The notes under the pieces were generated by a model. That model searched no databases. It was not told the DNA's origin and saw only the letters and a list, made by a program, of their open reading frames with translations. A stretch of DNA of 64,000 nucleotides from Rhipidocladum racemiflorum (taxonomy: Eukaryota > Streptophyta > Magnoliopsida > Poales > Poaceae), in contig CM070583.1 of NCBI GenBank assembly GCA_036346355.1, forward strand, positions 8,122,001-8,186,000. Direction: 5' to 3'. Shown one piece after another: positions 44,455 to 53,729 of the stretch. Both the position numbers and the translations under genes were made by a program. Numbering within the stretch: the first letter of the stretch is position 1; the number at the start of each line of letters is the position of its first letter.

Positions 44455-46920
44455 ATGGACGAGTTAGGTCCCATCGGAGAAGGCATCGACTGGAGGGCCC
44501 GTCTTGGCCCGGAGATTCGCCTAAGCATGACCAATGAGATGTGAGCGCAGTTTAATCCCACCTTCTCTCCCCAATTCTTTCCCCGTTTTTTAGTACACTT
44601 TGGCTGCAATCTAGGCTGTTCTAGATTACTCGGTTTGGAATTCGTATCAATTAAGATTGGATAGGACCTTGCCATGCCATATTTATTGAATGAGTTGATT
44701 GAATCTGGATTTTGCTGGTCATATTTAGTCTAATGCTTCCTGGATATGGATAACAAACCAAAGTTATGTACCTAGGTAAGTAGGGATCAAGATCCCCTAA
44801 ATTCATCCGTGGTTGAGTTTGTGCATTTCATGTTATCTCCGCCTTTCGTTCTTGTTATGGAAGTCGAATTATGATGCATTTTTATTGCTGGGAAATCACC
44901 CAGTTTCTAAATTAAGAAACCTTTTTAATGCTCTTGATTGGATTTGAACCATTAAATATTGATCCCCCCCAAGTATAAGGGGCAGTTGGTTTCATGTTCC
45001 AACATGATTATGTGCTTGCAAAAGTACACAATTAATGAATTATTATTGTAATGCCAAATAAATTCCTACCATGTTCTGTGCCTAATCCACTCATCAGGTG
45101 TGAGTTGTGTGTAGTGTTTTAGTTCTGCACCATTAGTTAGTTGGCTGTCAATTAGGTGGTGAAACTCATGCATAAGCGATCCCACATTCCGATCCTCCTT
45201 CCAGTTTCTTTTACCATGTAAATTTTCCGTTTTATTTGGTTGTGCATGGATTGCATGCCCTCACTCAAACCATTAGCATACATGGTAATGGATTGCTGAA
45301 AAATGACGTGATTGATTGGACAATTATGACATGTCAATTTTTATGAGAACATTTTTGCAATTCCTAAAATTTTGCTTGGACAACAGAGGCATTTTTCCCT
45401 AATAGTGAGTAGCTGCATTTTTTCTTCAGTTGGCCCCTAATTGCTCAGTGGCTGTTTGATTATTGCTTGTATCATATTAGAACATTGTTTAGAATGCTTT
45501 ATGTTTGATGTGCATAAGTGAAATATCGAATACCTCATTAGTATTTGACATTATGTTTGTAGATTGGTGACCCTACAGAAGGCATTGCCAACAACTGCTC
45601 CAACAACATTGATTGATCTTCAGAAAATTGCTGCCAGATTAGAGGGGAGGATGTATACAGTTGCTATTGACTATGTACGATGGTTTTTTTATTTTTTAAA
45701 TAGGTTTCTGTGTCATCTAATTTTTGTTAGGTATTTTTTAATAATTTTTATGAATCTTGACATGATCATAACAGTGTTAACCTTAAGGAATACTACTGTC
45801 AAAAGATCAAATCTCTGAGTAGAATAACTTTTTACCTGAACATCTAGTAGAGCTACACCAATTGAGTGAGGCTATGAGCAATGGTCCTGCTTCAGGATGT
45901 CTTCGTTACAGGATGTTCTACAAAACTTTGTTGATTTCATTAAAAAAAATGTTTGGTTACTCTTCCTTTGGTATAACGCCGAAGACAGAAGGACTGGGGC
46001 CATGATATTTAGTGTCCATTTGTCTTGTGAAATGTAGCCAGCCTTCCTAAAGGTACCATTGGTTTCAGATAAACCGCCATTAACCTCACCATAAAGTCCT
46101 CCTTCATGTTTTTTAATAGCTTTGTTCCATCACCCATATGCACCAAAAGCTTCAAGGAAAGGCATATACATACATGTTGAAAAATGTTGTGTGATTCCAG
46201 AAATTTTTGTTCCCTCGCATGATTTATTGGCTTGTAGATGAACATCTCTAGATAGACCCCAGAACATACTAATTATAGTCTCAAGTAGTTACTTTATTTT
46301 GATGATGTTGATTTTAATGGAGCACATATACAACTTTTCAATCACCTAGAACTAGCAATTATATCACAATTTTGTGCCGCCAACAATATGATATATGCAA
46401 ATCAAGAATTTTCCTATTCTTCACTTGTTAGATTGTGGATGGACAGCTCTTTGATATTGCTTTTTTATGCTTTCTCTGATAATCGTACAGTCATATTGTG
46501 GTTCCTATTTTTCTCTGTCAAGGTTCAATAGGATTGTAATTTGTCAAATGAAGATCTCACAGATTTTTGTCTTGCGCAACTCAGGGTGATTATCTGCGGA
46601 GGATTTGTCTGAGAAGAAGTGATTTGGGAACTAAACTTGTTTCTTGTTTAGTGCTTCAGCAATTTTTCCGTCAGCATGCTCTGCGTGCTCGGGAGCACAC
46701 AATTGTTGCAAGAACACAAGAGCTGCATAGGTTATCGGATCCAGTTCGGTCGAAAAATTTCCTGTGCGTTCAGCAACAACCTTCCATCCCTTCACCTTGC
46801 ATGCTCCAGCAGCCGAGTAAAAGTGATAAGCCGGGTCAAATTGTTTGTGCAGAAGGAGATGTTCAGGGGATGTCATTTGGCAGTAAGTTCCTGAAAATCC
46901 GAATAAAGTGTACTTTGTAG
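44455..46920 (+). CDS. Small MED15-type KIX-domain protein (three exons)
   Basis: Exons are 44455-44540, 45563-45674 and 46585-46920, with introns GTGAGC...TTGTAG and GTACGA...ACTCAG. Phases are compatible and give 177 residues. The joined N-terminal half reads GIDWRARLGPEIRLSM, TLQKALPTTAPTTLIDLQKI, AARLEGRMYTVAIDYG and DYLRRICLRRSDLGTKL. This is the three-helix KIX domain as in plant Mediator subunit MED15 (DWRAQL...DYLRKISLK). KIX domains bind activation domains of transcription factors. Full MED15 is over 1000 residues with Gln-rich regions; here about 90 non-conserved residues with QQQP stretches follow, so this is a MED15-like mini-gene or a truncated copy. A strong donor-like GGCA|GTAAGT at 46883 leaves open a longer splice form. 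Confidence 0.72.
46010..46260 (-). repeat. Copy 2 of the dispersed repeat at 38510-38710, in the KIX gene's second intron
   Basis: It has the same word order as copy 1: CACCCATATGC, CAAAAGCTTCAAGGAAAGG, CATGATTTATTGGCTTG. The minus strand reads CLSLKLLVHMGDGTKLLKNM then EDFMVRLMAVYLKPM. Unidentified. Confidence 0.55.
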
Positions 46921-47929
46921 ATGTGTTGTTTGCGATTGTGATGGCACATGTATAGCAAATGTTCAGTAGGTGATGAATTGTTACATGCTTTCCAAAAATA
47001 CTTTTTTTTTAAGTCTTGGAGGTTTACATATGGACTTAACCAAAAAATGGATACATCTATTCTCCATCCTCCATTTCCTTCATTGCTTTGTATCTGCTAT
47101 TATACCTCTCCTCTCAACCTGTCTCCCCTTCTCCTTAATCTCTTTTATTCACAATGTTTCATCTCTCCGTTATCACCCCCAACTGTTTATAAGGGGACAC
47201 AGTCAAATTGTTACTGCCTGCCACCTGTAGCAGTTAGCCATGTAATGGTGCATCCGATAATTTAGCATATGTGAATTTGCTCGATAGTATATTTGTGGTT
47301 CCAGAAAAAGTTACTGCATTAGTCCATGCATGAAGAATATATGCAGGAATATTTTAGAAGAACTACATTGGTCTCATTTCCCCTTCCTTTTTGTTTATGC
47401 ATTGGCAGGTTGATGAATAATGTATTCTTGTTAAAAACATGATTGAAGTGTGTACCTTTGCTTCAAAGTACTTAACTGTTTACCTTTAAGAAACTCAGCT
47501 GGCCCTGGGTGGCACTTTATCACTTATATAGAGTACATTGTAGAAGCTAACATGTTTGTGAAACTAGACTTGAGCACAGCTACTACACTTACAAAGGATA
47601 CTATGTTCCTCTGAAACTTCTCCAAGATCTTGTGCCAGTAGTCCAGTATTAAGAAGCATGTCTCAAGCCAATGCTAATATAACACACTTTGTGATATGTG
47701 TTAAATAAGTAATTGTCAATTTATGAGTTAAAAATGTTACTTGGGCCCTATATCTGTGGTACTCTTTCAGCATGTTTATCAGTTCATATGCTAATAGTAG
47801 CACCAGTATAGCGGTCAAAGGCCATTATATCATGTAAAATAATGAGTATACTGGTTCTAGACATTAATCAATATCAAGCACTGGGTCTTGACTGAAAAAA
47901 AACTCATTACCCACATTTCCAATGCAGGC
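46921..47929. other. Interval between KIX and F-box genes; probable 5' leader intron of the F-box gene
   Basis: No domain-bearing ORF. The acceptor-like TTTCCAATGCAG at 47916-47927, 2 bp before the chosen F-box start, implies a leader intron ending here, as in the related gene at 53730. Confidence 0.45.
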
Positions 47930-49553
47930 ATGCTACCTGATCAAGTGCCCCTGAGTACTCACAAGGAGCCCTGTGGAGAGGACAGGCTCAGCGAGCTTCC
48001 TATCGATCTAATCTACGCTATCATGTCCTCCTTGCCAGCACGGGAGGCGGCTCGTACTAGTATTTTGTCCCACAAGTGGCTCCACCTATGGACCTTGGCA
48101 CCATGCATTGAGATCAACATAGACTGGTTTCACAAGGATAGGGAGCAATTCAGCATGTTTGTTGACCATCTGTTGCTACTCCGTGAACGTGATGATGCTT
48201 CCATGAAAACATTTCAACTGCATTCTTTTGCAATAGACCGAGCCAGCTCGTGGATCCATCATGCGATCAAGCACAAGGTTCAAGTGCTTAAATTTGCTGA
48301 ATATATAAGATGGGAACCTTTCTACTTAGACCCCGAACTTGTGTCCTTCAGTTCTGAGTACCTAAAAACTTTGGAGCTTACTAATGTTGCTTTAGACGCA
48401 AGAGTATTTGATCCGCTGAACAATGCATGTCCAGCTTTGGAGAATCTGCACCTGATAGACAGTTTACTGGAAGTGACGGAAATTTCATCGAGTTCATTGA
48501 AGAAATTGGATATCATTGACTGCTCTCTTTTCAAGGATCTTCGTATCTGTACTCCTAGTTTAGTCTCGTTGTGCATCGAGGATCGTCGGTACAATGATCC
48601 TTCATTCAGAAATGCTTACCTAATATTTGCAGCAGTCACACTCTTTGATCTTCCGAATGTCACAAGCATGGACTTGTCAGCTTGTGTGACAAAGGTAACA
48701 GTACTGCTTACCCTTTATCACCGATCCTTTCTTAGAGACCCTCCTCCATTACTTTTGTTGTCTGCATATTTGCGTTTGTACTTGACTGTCATACATTTTC
48801 ATGTGATGCATTTAGGCAAATGCATTGCTGCTGCCTTATTTAGAAATGAATTGAGTATTTTGCAAGAACAACAAGGATCAAAGTCGAGGACAAGTTTATA
48901 AATCATAACATTACTAGTTAGCCTAACGATATGTTTTATTGAAGTACCTAAGTTATTTTTGACCTCGTATGAAGGATGCATTTGAGGAAGAAGTGGGGAG
49001 CTGCATGATGTTCAACAATCTGACAAGCTTGTGCCTTGGTGGATGGTGCCGTACCAATGGGTTTTCGCCACTTCATCGCTTCATTAAGCACTCACCTATG
49101 CTGAAGAAGCTGACTTTGAAAGTTGATCTGGTTAGTACCATTGTATCCCATGCTTCTTACCTGATCCTTTTTTTTTGCCTTATAACATTACAGAAAGTCC
49201 TAATGAAATGGAACCTTTCGAACTTTAGGAGGAATGGGGATACCAAGGCATCGACTCGCTCGCCTTCATGTTGCGTGCCTTGCATGCCACGCCTTCCCTG
49301 GAGATTGACGTCAGAAGCTACTGAAGGCTGCGATGCACCGACGAATAAATCGCTGCCAAGTGCTGCGATGCACCGTGTTCCATCTGTTGGAGACATTGGG
49401 GTGTTGTTTCTTCTGTTTTATTGGAGTGGATTGAGCTTATTGCAGTACCTGTTATGCTCCTATATGTGTATCTCTGGAATCTGGATAGCGTCCTGCTGTG
49501 GAGTCCTGGCACCTGAAGTCTGTGCTGTCTGCAACTGGTCATTATATGGATAA
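47930..49553 (+). CDS. F-box/LRR protein, three exons, C-terminal exon doubtful
   Basis: Exon 1 is 47930-48694 (255 codons, donor ACAAAG|GTAACA). Exon 2 is 48975-49130 (52 codons, acceptor ATGAAG|GAT, donor CTG|GTTAGT). Exon 3 starts at 49194. The start chosen is the first ATG after an acceptor-like CCAATGCAG at 47927; an upstream in-frame ATG at 47888 would lie in the leader intron. The F-box is ELPIDLIYAIMSSLPAREAA then RTSILSHKWLHLWTLAP. LRR-like segments follow (LKTLELTNVALDARVF, LENLHLIDSLLEVTEI, LVSLCIED). Exon 2 (FNNLTSLCLGGWC...LHRFIKHSPMLKKLTLK) has exactly the same length as exon 2 of the gene at 53730, so the two are paralogs. Exon 3 does not resemble the paralog's last exon, so the C-terminus may be degenerate. 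Expected role: SCF ubiquitin-ligase receptor. Confidence 0.78.
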
Positions 49554-50058
49554 ACCAGTGGATCTTGAGGAACCTAATAAGCTGTTGCTTTTTCTTCGAA
49601 TTGATGCCCCCCTTTTGCTGCTTCGAACATTTCAAAACGTATTGCTCCTGTCTCACTGTTCAGGACCTGTTTGTTTGTTTCTCTACTGGGCTGTCAGCTA
49701 TGTTGCATAAAGCCTTGCAGCAAAACACAATGCTCCTATCTCACTTTCAGGGCCTGTTACTCTATTGAGCTGTTAGTGCGGACTAGTCGAATGCTCACCC
49801 CCTTTTGCGAGTATATATGTTTGGGATTTATACGGTGTAACCACTGTGTCCCGTTTTGAATGCAGGAATTCCCATAGAAATCAAAATACCGTATTTTAAA
49901 TGAGGCCCGCGAGTTCTATGTAGTCCAGTGGCGGAGCTAGAAAATTATGGGAGATGAGGCTAAAATTGAGGTGCCCCTTTGCATCATGCCATAGCAGACT
50001 CAGCTTGTTGGCCTATTGGTTGCCACTAACTTTGCGTTTGGTTGCTTGTACCAAGTGG
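49554..50058. other. Downstream of F-box gene; contains a solo hAT-type end
   Basis: CAGTGGCGGAGCTAG at 49928-49942 is the terminal motif of the MITE family found whole at 51143-51322, but no partner end follows. ATTGCTCCTGTCTCAC and ATGCTCCTATCTCAC words are duplicated at 49640 and 49730. No gene. Confidence 0.45.
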
Positions 50059-50225
50059 CAGGGGCGGAACTAGCCCAGGCCTAAGCCCCGGGCTGGACCA
50101 GCTGATCTTAGATTAAATATCTGTTTTCAATGATTTTTTAATAATTTTTCGTAGAATTTTAGTAGGCTTTTGGTACCAGGCCCCGGGCTACAGCCTACTC
50201 TGCCCGGGGCCTGGATCCGCCCCTG
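50059..50225. mobile_element. hAT-type MITE, 167 bp, 8-bp target duplication
   Basis: The perfect duplication CCAAGTGG is at 50051-50058 and 50226-50233. The ends are CAGGGGCGGAACTAG on the left and CAGGGGCGGATCCAG as reverse complement on the right. Inner arms with GCCCCGGGCT pair with AGCCCGGGGC-like sequence, so it can fold back. Confidence 0.92.
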
Positions 50226-50233
50226 CCAAGTGG

Positions 50234-51142
50234 TACATATATGAGAGAGTTTTTTTAAAAAAATCATCCATATGTTTTGTTGTTTGAGTGAAACCATCCT
50301 ATCCTGGACCAAGTGATACAAATTTAAAGAATATTTTTTATAGACGCTGGACCATTTTATTTACCTAAAATAATGAAATCAAATGGTACAGGACCATCTC
50401 ATCCCATTCAACTTTATCTCATCAACCAAACACTCCCTAAATCACCCCGTCACTATTTGGTCCACTCGATTCAATTTGGGTGTAAGATGAATTTTCTGTT
50501 ATGGCATTTATTGGAAAGGAGGATTTGAATCTAAATCCCTAGGATTTAGTTCAAATTTAAATTGAGGGTCTCTTCGAAACACAGGAATTTAAAACACACA
50601 GAAATAGGGGGAAAATATAGGATTAGAACGTCATGACTTTGTTGAACCCCGTAGGAAATGTTCAGAAGATGTGTTTGAATGCCCTCGCAAGAAAATGCGG
50701 GAATTTTAAGATTAAATGTTGATTGATTAGAGAGGGAATGGAGAGAGGAAAAGTGAAGGTGCATTAGAACTCTCAAGGAATTATTAACATAACAAAGGTC
50801 AGACATGATGCTAGAATCTCTTCAAAATCTATGGCAACTTTTTTATCCTACGAAATTCCTCTGAACAATCCTACAAACCAAACACCAAACACGCCCCTAG
50901 GGAGAAGAACGCCGGGCTCTTACACCGATCGATGGATCTTTACCCTGGTCAAGTAGCTCATTGCTCTTATTCTTCTTAATTTGACAATTGCCCTTCTCTG
51001 ATCTTTACTTAAACATCGCGTTCGAAACTCCCATCGCAAAAAAAGTGAAAGATTTAGGATTTCAAAACTACATGTCAGTGTCACAAGCAGCCCATATCAA
51101 ACTATAATTACTCATACCTGTGGATTTCGGCTGGAGCAGGAG
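50234..51142. other. Intergenic, no gene
   Basis: AT-rich sequence. Short minus-strand ORFs show nothing recognisable. Confidence 0.4.
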
Positions 51143-51322
51143 CAGTGGTGGAGCCAGAAAAAGTTTAGAGCCTGGGCGAGCTCTCACTAAGCTCGTTGTC
51201 GTGGCGTCGCCTGCTTCCGGCCGGGCCACTGCTCGTCGTCGCCTGCTCCCCGCCGCTGCTTGCTCCTCATCGTCTGAGCCTGGGCAACGGCCCAAGCTAG
51301 CTGGGCGCTGGCTCCGCCGGTG
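51143..51322. mobile_element. hAT-type MITE, 180 bp, 8-bp target duplication
   Basis: The perfect duplication AGCAGGAG is at 51135-51142 and 51323-51330. The left end is CAGTGGTGGAGCCAG, and the right end as reverse complement is CACCGGCGGAGCCAG. It is related to the element at 50059 and the solo end at 49928. Confidence 0.9.
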
Positions 51323-51394
51323 AGCAGGAGGGCTGGGCCCCTTGTGGCAGCACTAGTCTCTTGTTCGGCGTTGTGTGTTTTTTGTCGTTTCGTC

Positions 51395-51403
51395 TATATA
51401 AAG
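51395..51403 (+). promoter_or_regulatory. Candidate TATA box without a recognised gene
   Basis: TATATAAAG sits 72 bp after the MITE. A pyrimidine-rich leader and a donor-like ATCAG|GTATGC at about 51454 follow, which is the layout of a plant promoter plus a spliced non-coding first exon. No downstream coding sequence was recognised up to 52700. Confidence 0.35.
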
Positions 51404-51454
51404 GGCCGTGGTCCGATGCTTCGTCTAGTGGTTGCTCTCACTCTGCTATATCAG

Positions 51455-52600
51455 GTATGCTCTTGCTCCGCTTGTGTATTGCTTCGTTTATTGAAATGAA
51501 CATGGTTTTTTGCTAATAATGATTTTATTTTATGTAAAAAATATGTAAGGTGCAATGATCTGGACCTCACAGTGAGGGCAGAAGAAGGAATTGGGTACTT
51601 CCTACTATAGCTCCCTTATCTAAGGTACTATTTTTGGATCATCTTATTATATTTTGAGTCTGGACAGTTATCTCAAAAAAAAATTCAAAAAAACATTCGA
51701 TCATCTTTATGAACACTTGAAATCTTTTATAGTCTTAACACCAAAACAACAAGAAAAAATTCAAAAAAAAATATCAAACACATGTCGATCAAATTAAACA
51801 GAATGAAACACTAGGGTTATTGCGACATCAGCAATCATCAGCAGTCCCATATCAACTTTTTCAGCTTTTGTCATATCAACTTAGGGTTTTTGCGACAATC
51901 TATTTGTGTAGCAAAGAAAGGTGTAATTAAAATATTTTCTCAAAATATGCTTCTCCATATATTAAACAGCATATCTGCAATTCTGTTGCAAAAAATTACA
52001 TTTAAACGTGATATTTTACGGGCTACCGAAAAGGGTTAAAAGTTATCGTTCACAATAATAAAAACGAATTTTTTTAAAAAAAAAACATCGCTCCCCGAGC
52101 GCTTGATATTTTATTTTAAAAAAAATAATACTCGCGGTCTGGCATCACGGGTTTCCAAACAAAAAAAATAATACTCGCTTGAAATTTTAGGAGATGAATG
52201 GCTAGATCCGTAAAAAACTTTGAAAGAAGCTAGAACAGTAAAATTTTTGAAGAAAACTAGGTAACAAAATAAATAAATAAATAACATTAAACCTGCGAAA
52301 AAAAGAAAAATAAATAAATAAATAACACATAAACTAAACAAAAATAAATAAATAAATAACACATAAACAAAACAAAAAGAAAAAAGAAAAAAAAGAAAAA
52401 ATTTCCGTGCGCCTACTTGCCGGGATTTAAAAAAAAACAATTTTTTTTAAAACAACTGTCTCGCATCAGGATTTAAAAAAACAAAAAAATTTAAAAATTT
52501 GGCACTCCCGGCGCTTGATTTCAATTTTTTACAACACCGCCGATTGACTCAGATTCAAAGTAAATTGTAACCCGCTCCTTACAAAGTCATTGTGCGCTAC
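51455..52600. other. AT-rich interval with (AAAT)n tracts; no gene
   Basis: AAATAAATAAATAACA-type runs lie at 52265-52365, with A-rich runs around them. ACTCGC-GGTCTGGCATC and CTCCCGGCGCTTGAT words recur at 52090-52520. Nothing coding. Confidence 0.5.
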
Positions 52601-52745
52601 AGCTTCTCGCATCATCAGCAATCAGCAATTTATGTATGCGTGTACTTTTTGGCGCAATTCATCAGCATTCAGCAATCATGAGCAGACAGCTCGTCATCGA
52701 ACTTCATCAGCAATCAGCAATCATTAGCAATCAGCAATCAAATTC
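52600..52745. repeat. Cluster of ATCAGCAATCAGCAATCA repeats
   Basis: CATCAGCA(A/T)TCAGCAATCA occurs about five times with variable spacing. Confidence 0.7.
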
Positions 52746-52779
52746 GGATGCAAAAAATTAACATTGTTTTCCGTGCCAG

Positions 52780-52933
52780 GTGGTTTCCACCGTGTGGCAT
52801 GGAGGAAGCCACACGGGGTGGCGGAAGCCCCTCCTTTCCGCCGTGTGGCATGGAGGAAGCCACACGGTGTGGCGGAAACCCGGTTTCCTCCATGCCACAC
52901 GGCGGAAGCCACACCATGCGGCGGAAACGAGGT
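52780..52933. repeat. 51-bp tandem units, each a perfect hairpin, followed by an inverted copy
   Basis: CCGTGTGGC, a 9-nt loop, then GCCACACGG forms a perfect stem at 52790-52816 and again at 52841-52867 (period 51 bp). A third copy in inverted orientation follows (TTTCCTCCATGCCACACGG, then CGGAAGCC, about 52876-52915). The linker carries GGTGGCGGAA-type words in all units. Confidence 0.85.
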
Positions 52934-53012
52934 CCATTCAACGAATTTCGATTTACTACAGGTTAGTTTATTAATTTAGATTTAACTGTTGTTTATTTGA
53001 GCAATTTTTCCA

Positions 53013-53352
53013 AATATCTCCACCACTTATTTTGATGGGACCAGATTATATCGGTGCATATTAATCTATATAGATAGATCTATATTATAACGGTCTAGAT
53101 TAAAAAAAAGAGTTTGTATCATTTACATTACACAAATAGCTAAAAAAATTAGAAATTGGATTCCATACGATAATTTAAAAGAGTCCAAATATCTCCACTT
53201 ATTTTGGTGAGACCAGATTATAACGATGCATATTAATCTATATAGATATTAGAGTTATATAAAAAATTCACAATTATAGAAAATACAGTTATATGTCAAA
53301 GATAATCATATCATAATATCTAGCCGTGCAATTGCGCGAGTAAATTTGCTAG
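53013..53352 (+). mobile_element. Helitron-like 3' end and a duplicated 60-bp segment
   Basis: The segment CAAATATCTCCAC...CACTTATTTT, then GACCAGATTATA-CG-TGCAT, then ATTAATCTATATAGAT occurs at about 53013-53083 and again at 53187-53248. The region ends CCGTGCAATTGCGCGAG, 8 nt, CTAG|T. This matches the Helitron pattern of a short GC hairpin about 10 nt before a terminal CTRR inserted next to T. The 5' TC end was not found. The end lies about 30 bp upstream of the transcribed-looking leader of the next gene. Confidence 0.5.
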
Positions 53353-53530
53353 TTGTGTATATAAGGCATGTTACCTCCTGTCCTTGCGAGTTGCGACTCC
53401 TTTCCTCCCCTCGCGAAAGTCGAGACCAAAACAAACTAGAGGCCAGACCAGAGTTGCTGCCTGGTGCGTTGAAGCAGCAAGAAGCCAAGAACTCGCCCCT
53501 CGATTCGTTCAGCAATCCTCAAATCTCTTC

Positions 53531-53712
53531 GTAAGCTCTCCTCGTCCTCCCCTCGATCACCTACGCGCCATGCGAGGATTTATTGCGCGTTCTTGTTCCC
53601 GGTCGCGAATCCTTTCGACGAAATGCCGAGCCGCCGTTCTTGGTTTCTTTTCTTGCGTCGCAATGATTTTTTGATCTCGGGTTTGTTGGTGTCGTTCTCC
53701 GTGTCCATGCAG
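53531..53712 (+). promoter_or_regulatory. 5' leader intron of the F-box gene
   Basis: Donor CTCTTC|GTAAGC and acceptor TCCATGCAG|GAAACC in a GC-rich leader. The ATG follows 17 bp after the acceptor. Confidence 0.7.
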
Positions 53713-53729
53713 GAAACCCGTTCGACGAA

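Noticed and set aside
46631..46876. Minus-strand ORF of 81 residues opposite the KIX gene's last exon
   Set aside because: No domain; the plus strand has in-phase splice sites and a KIX domain.
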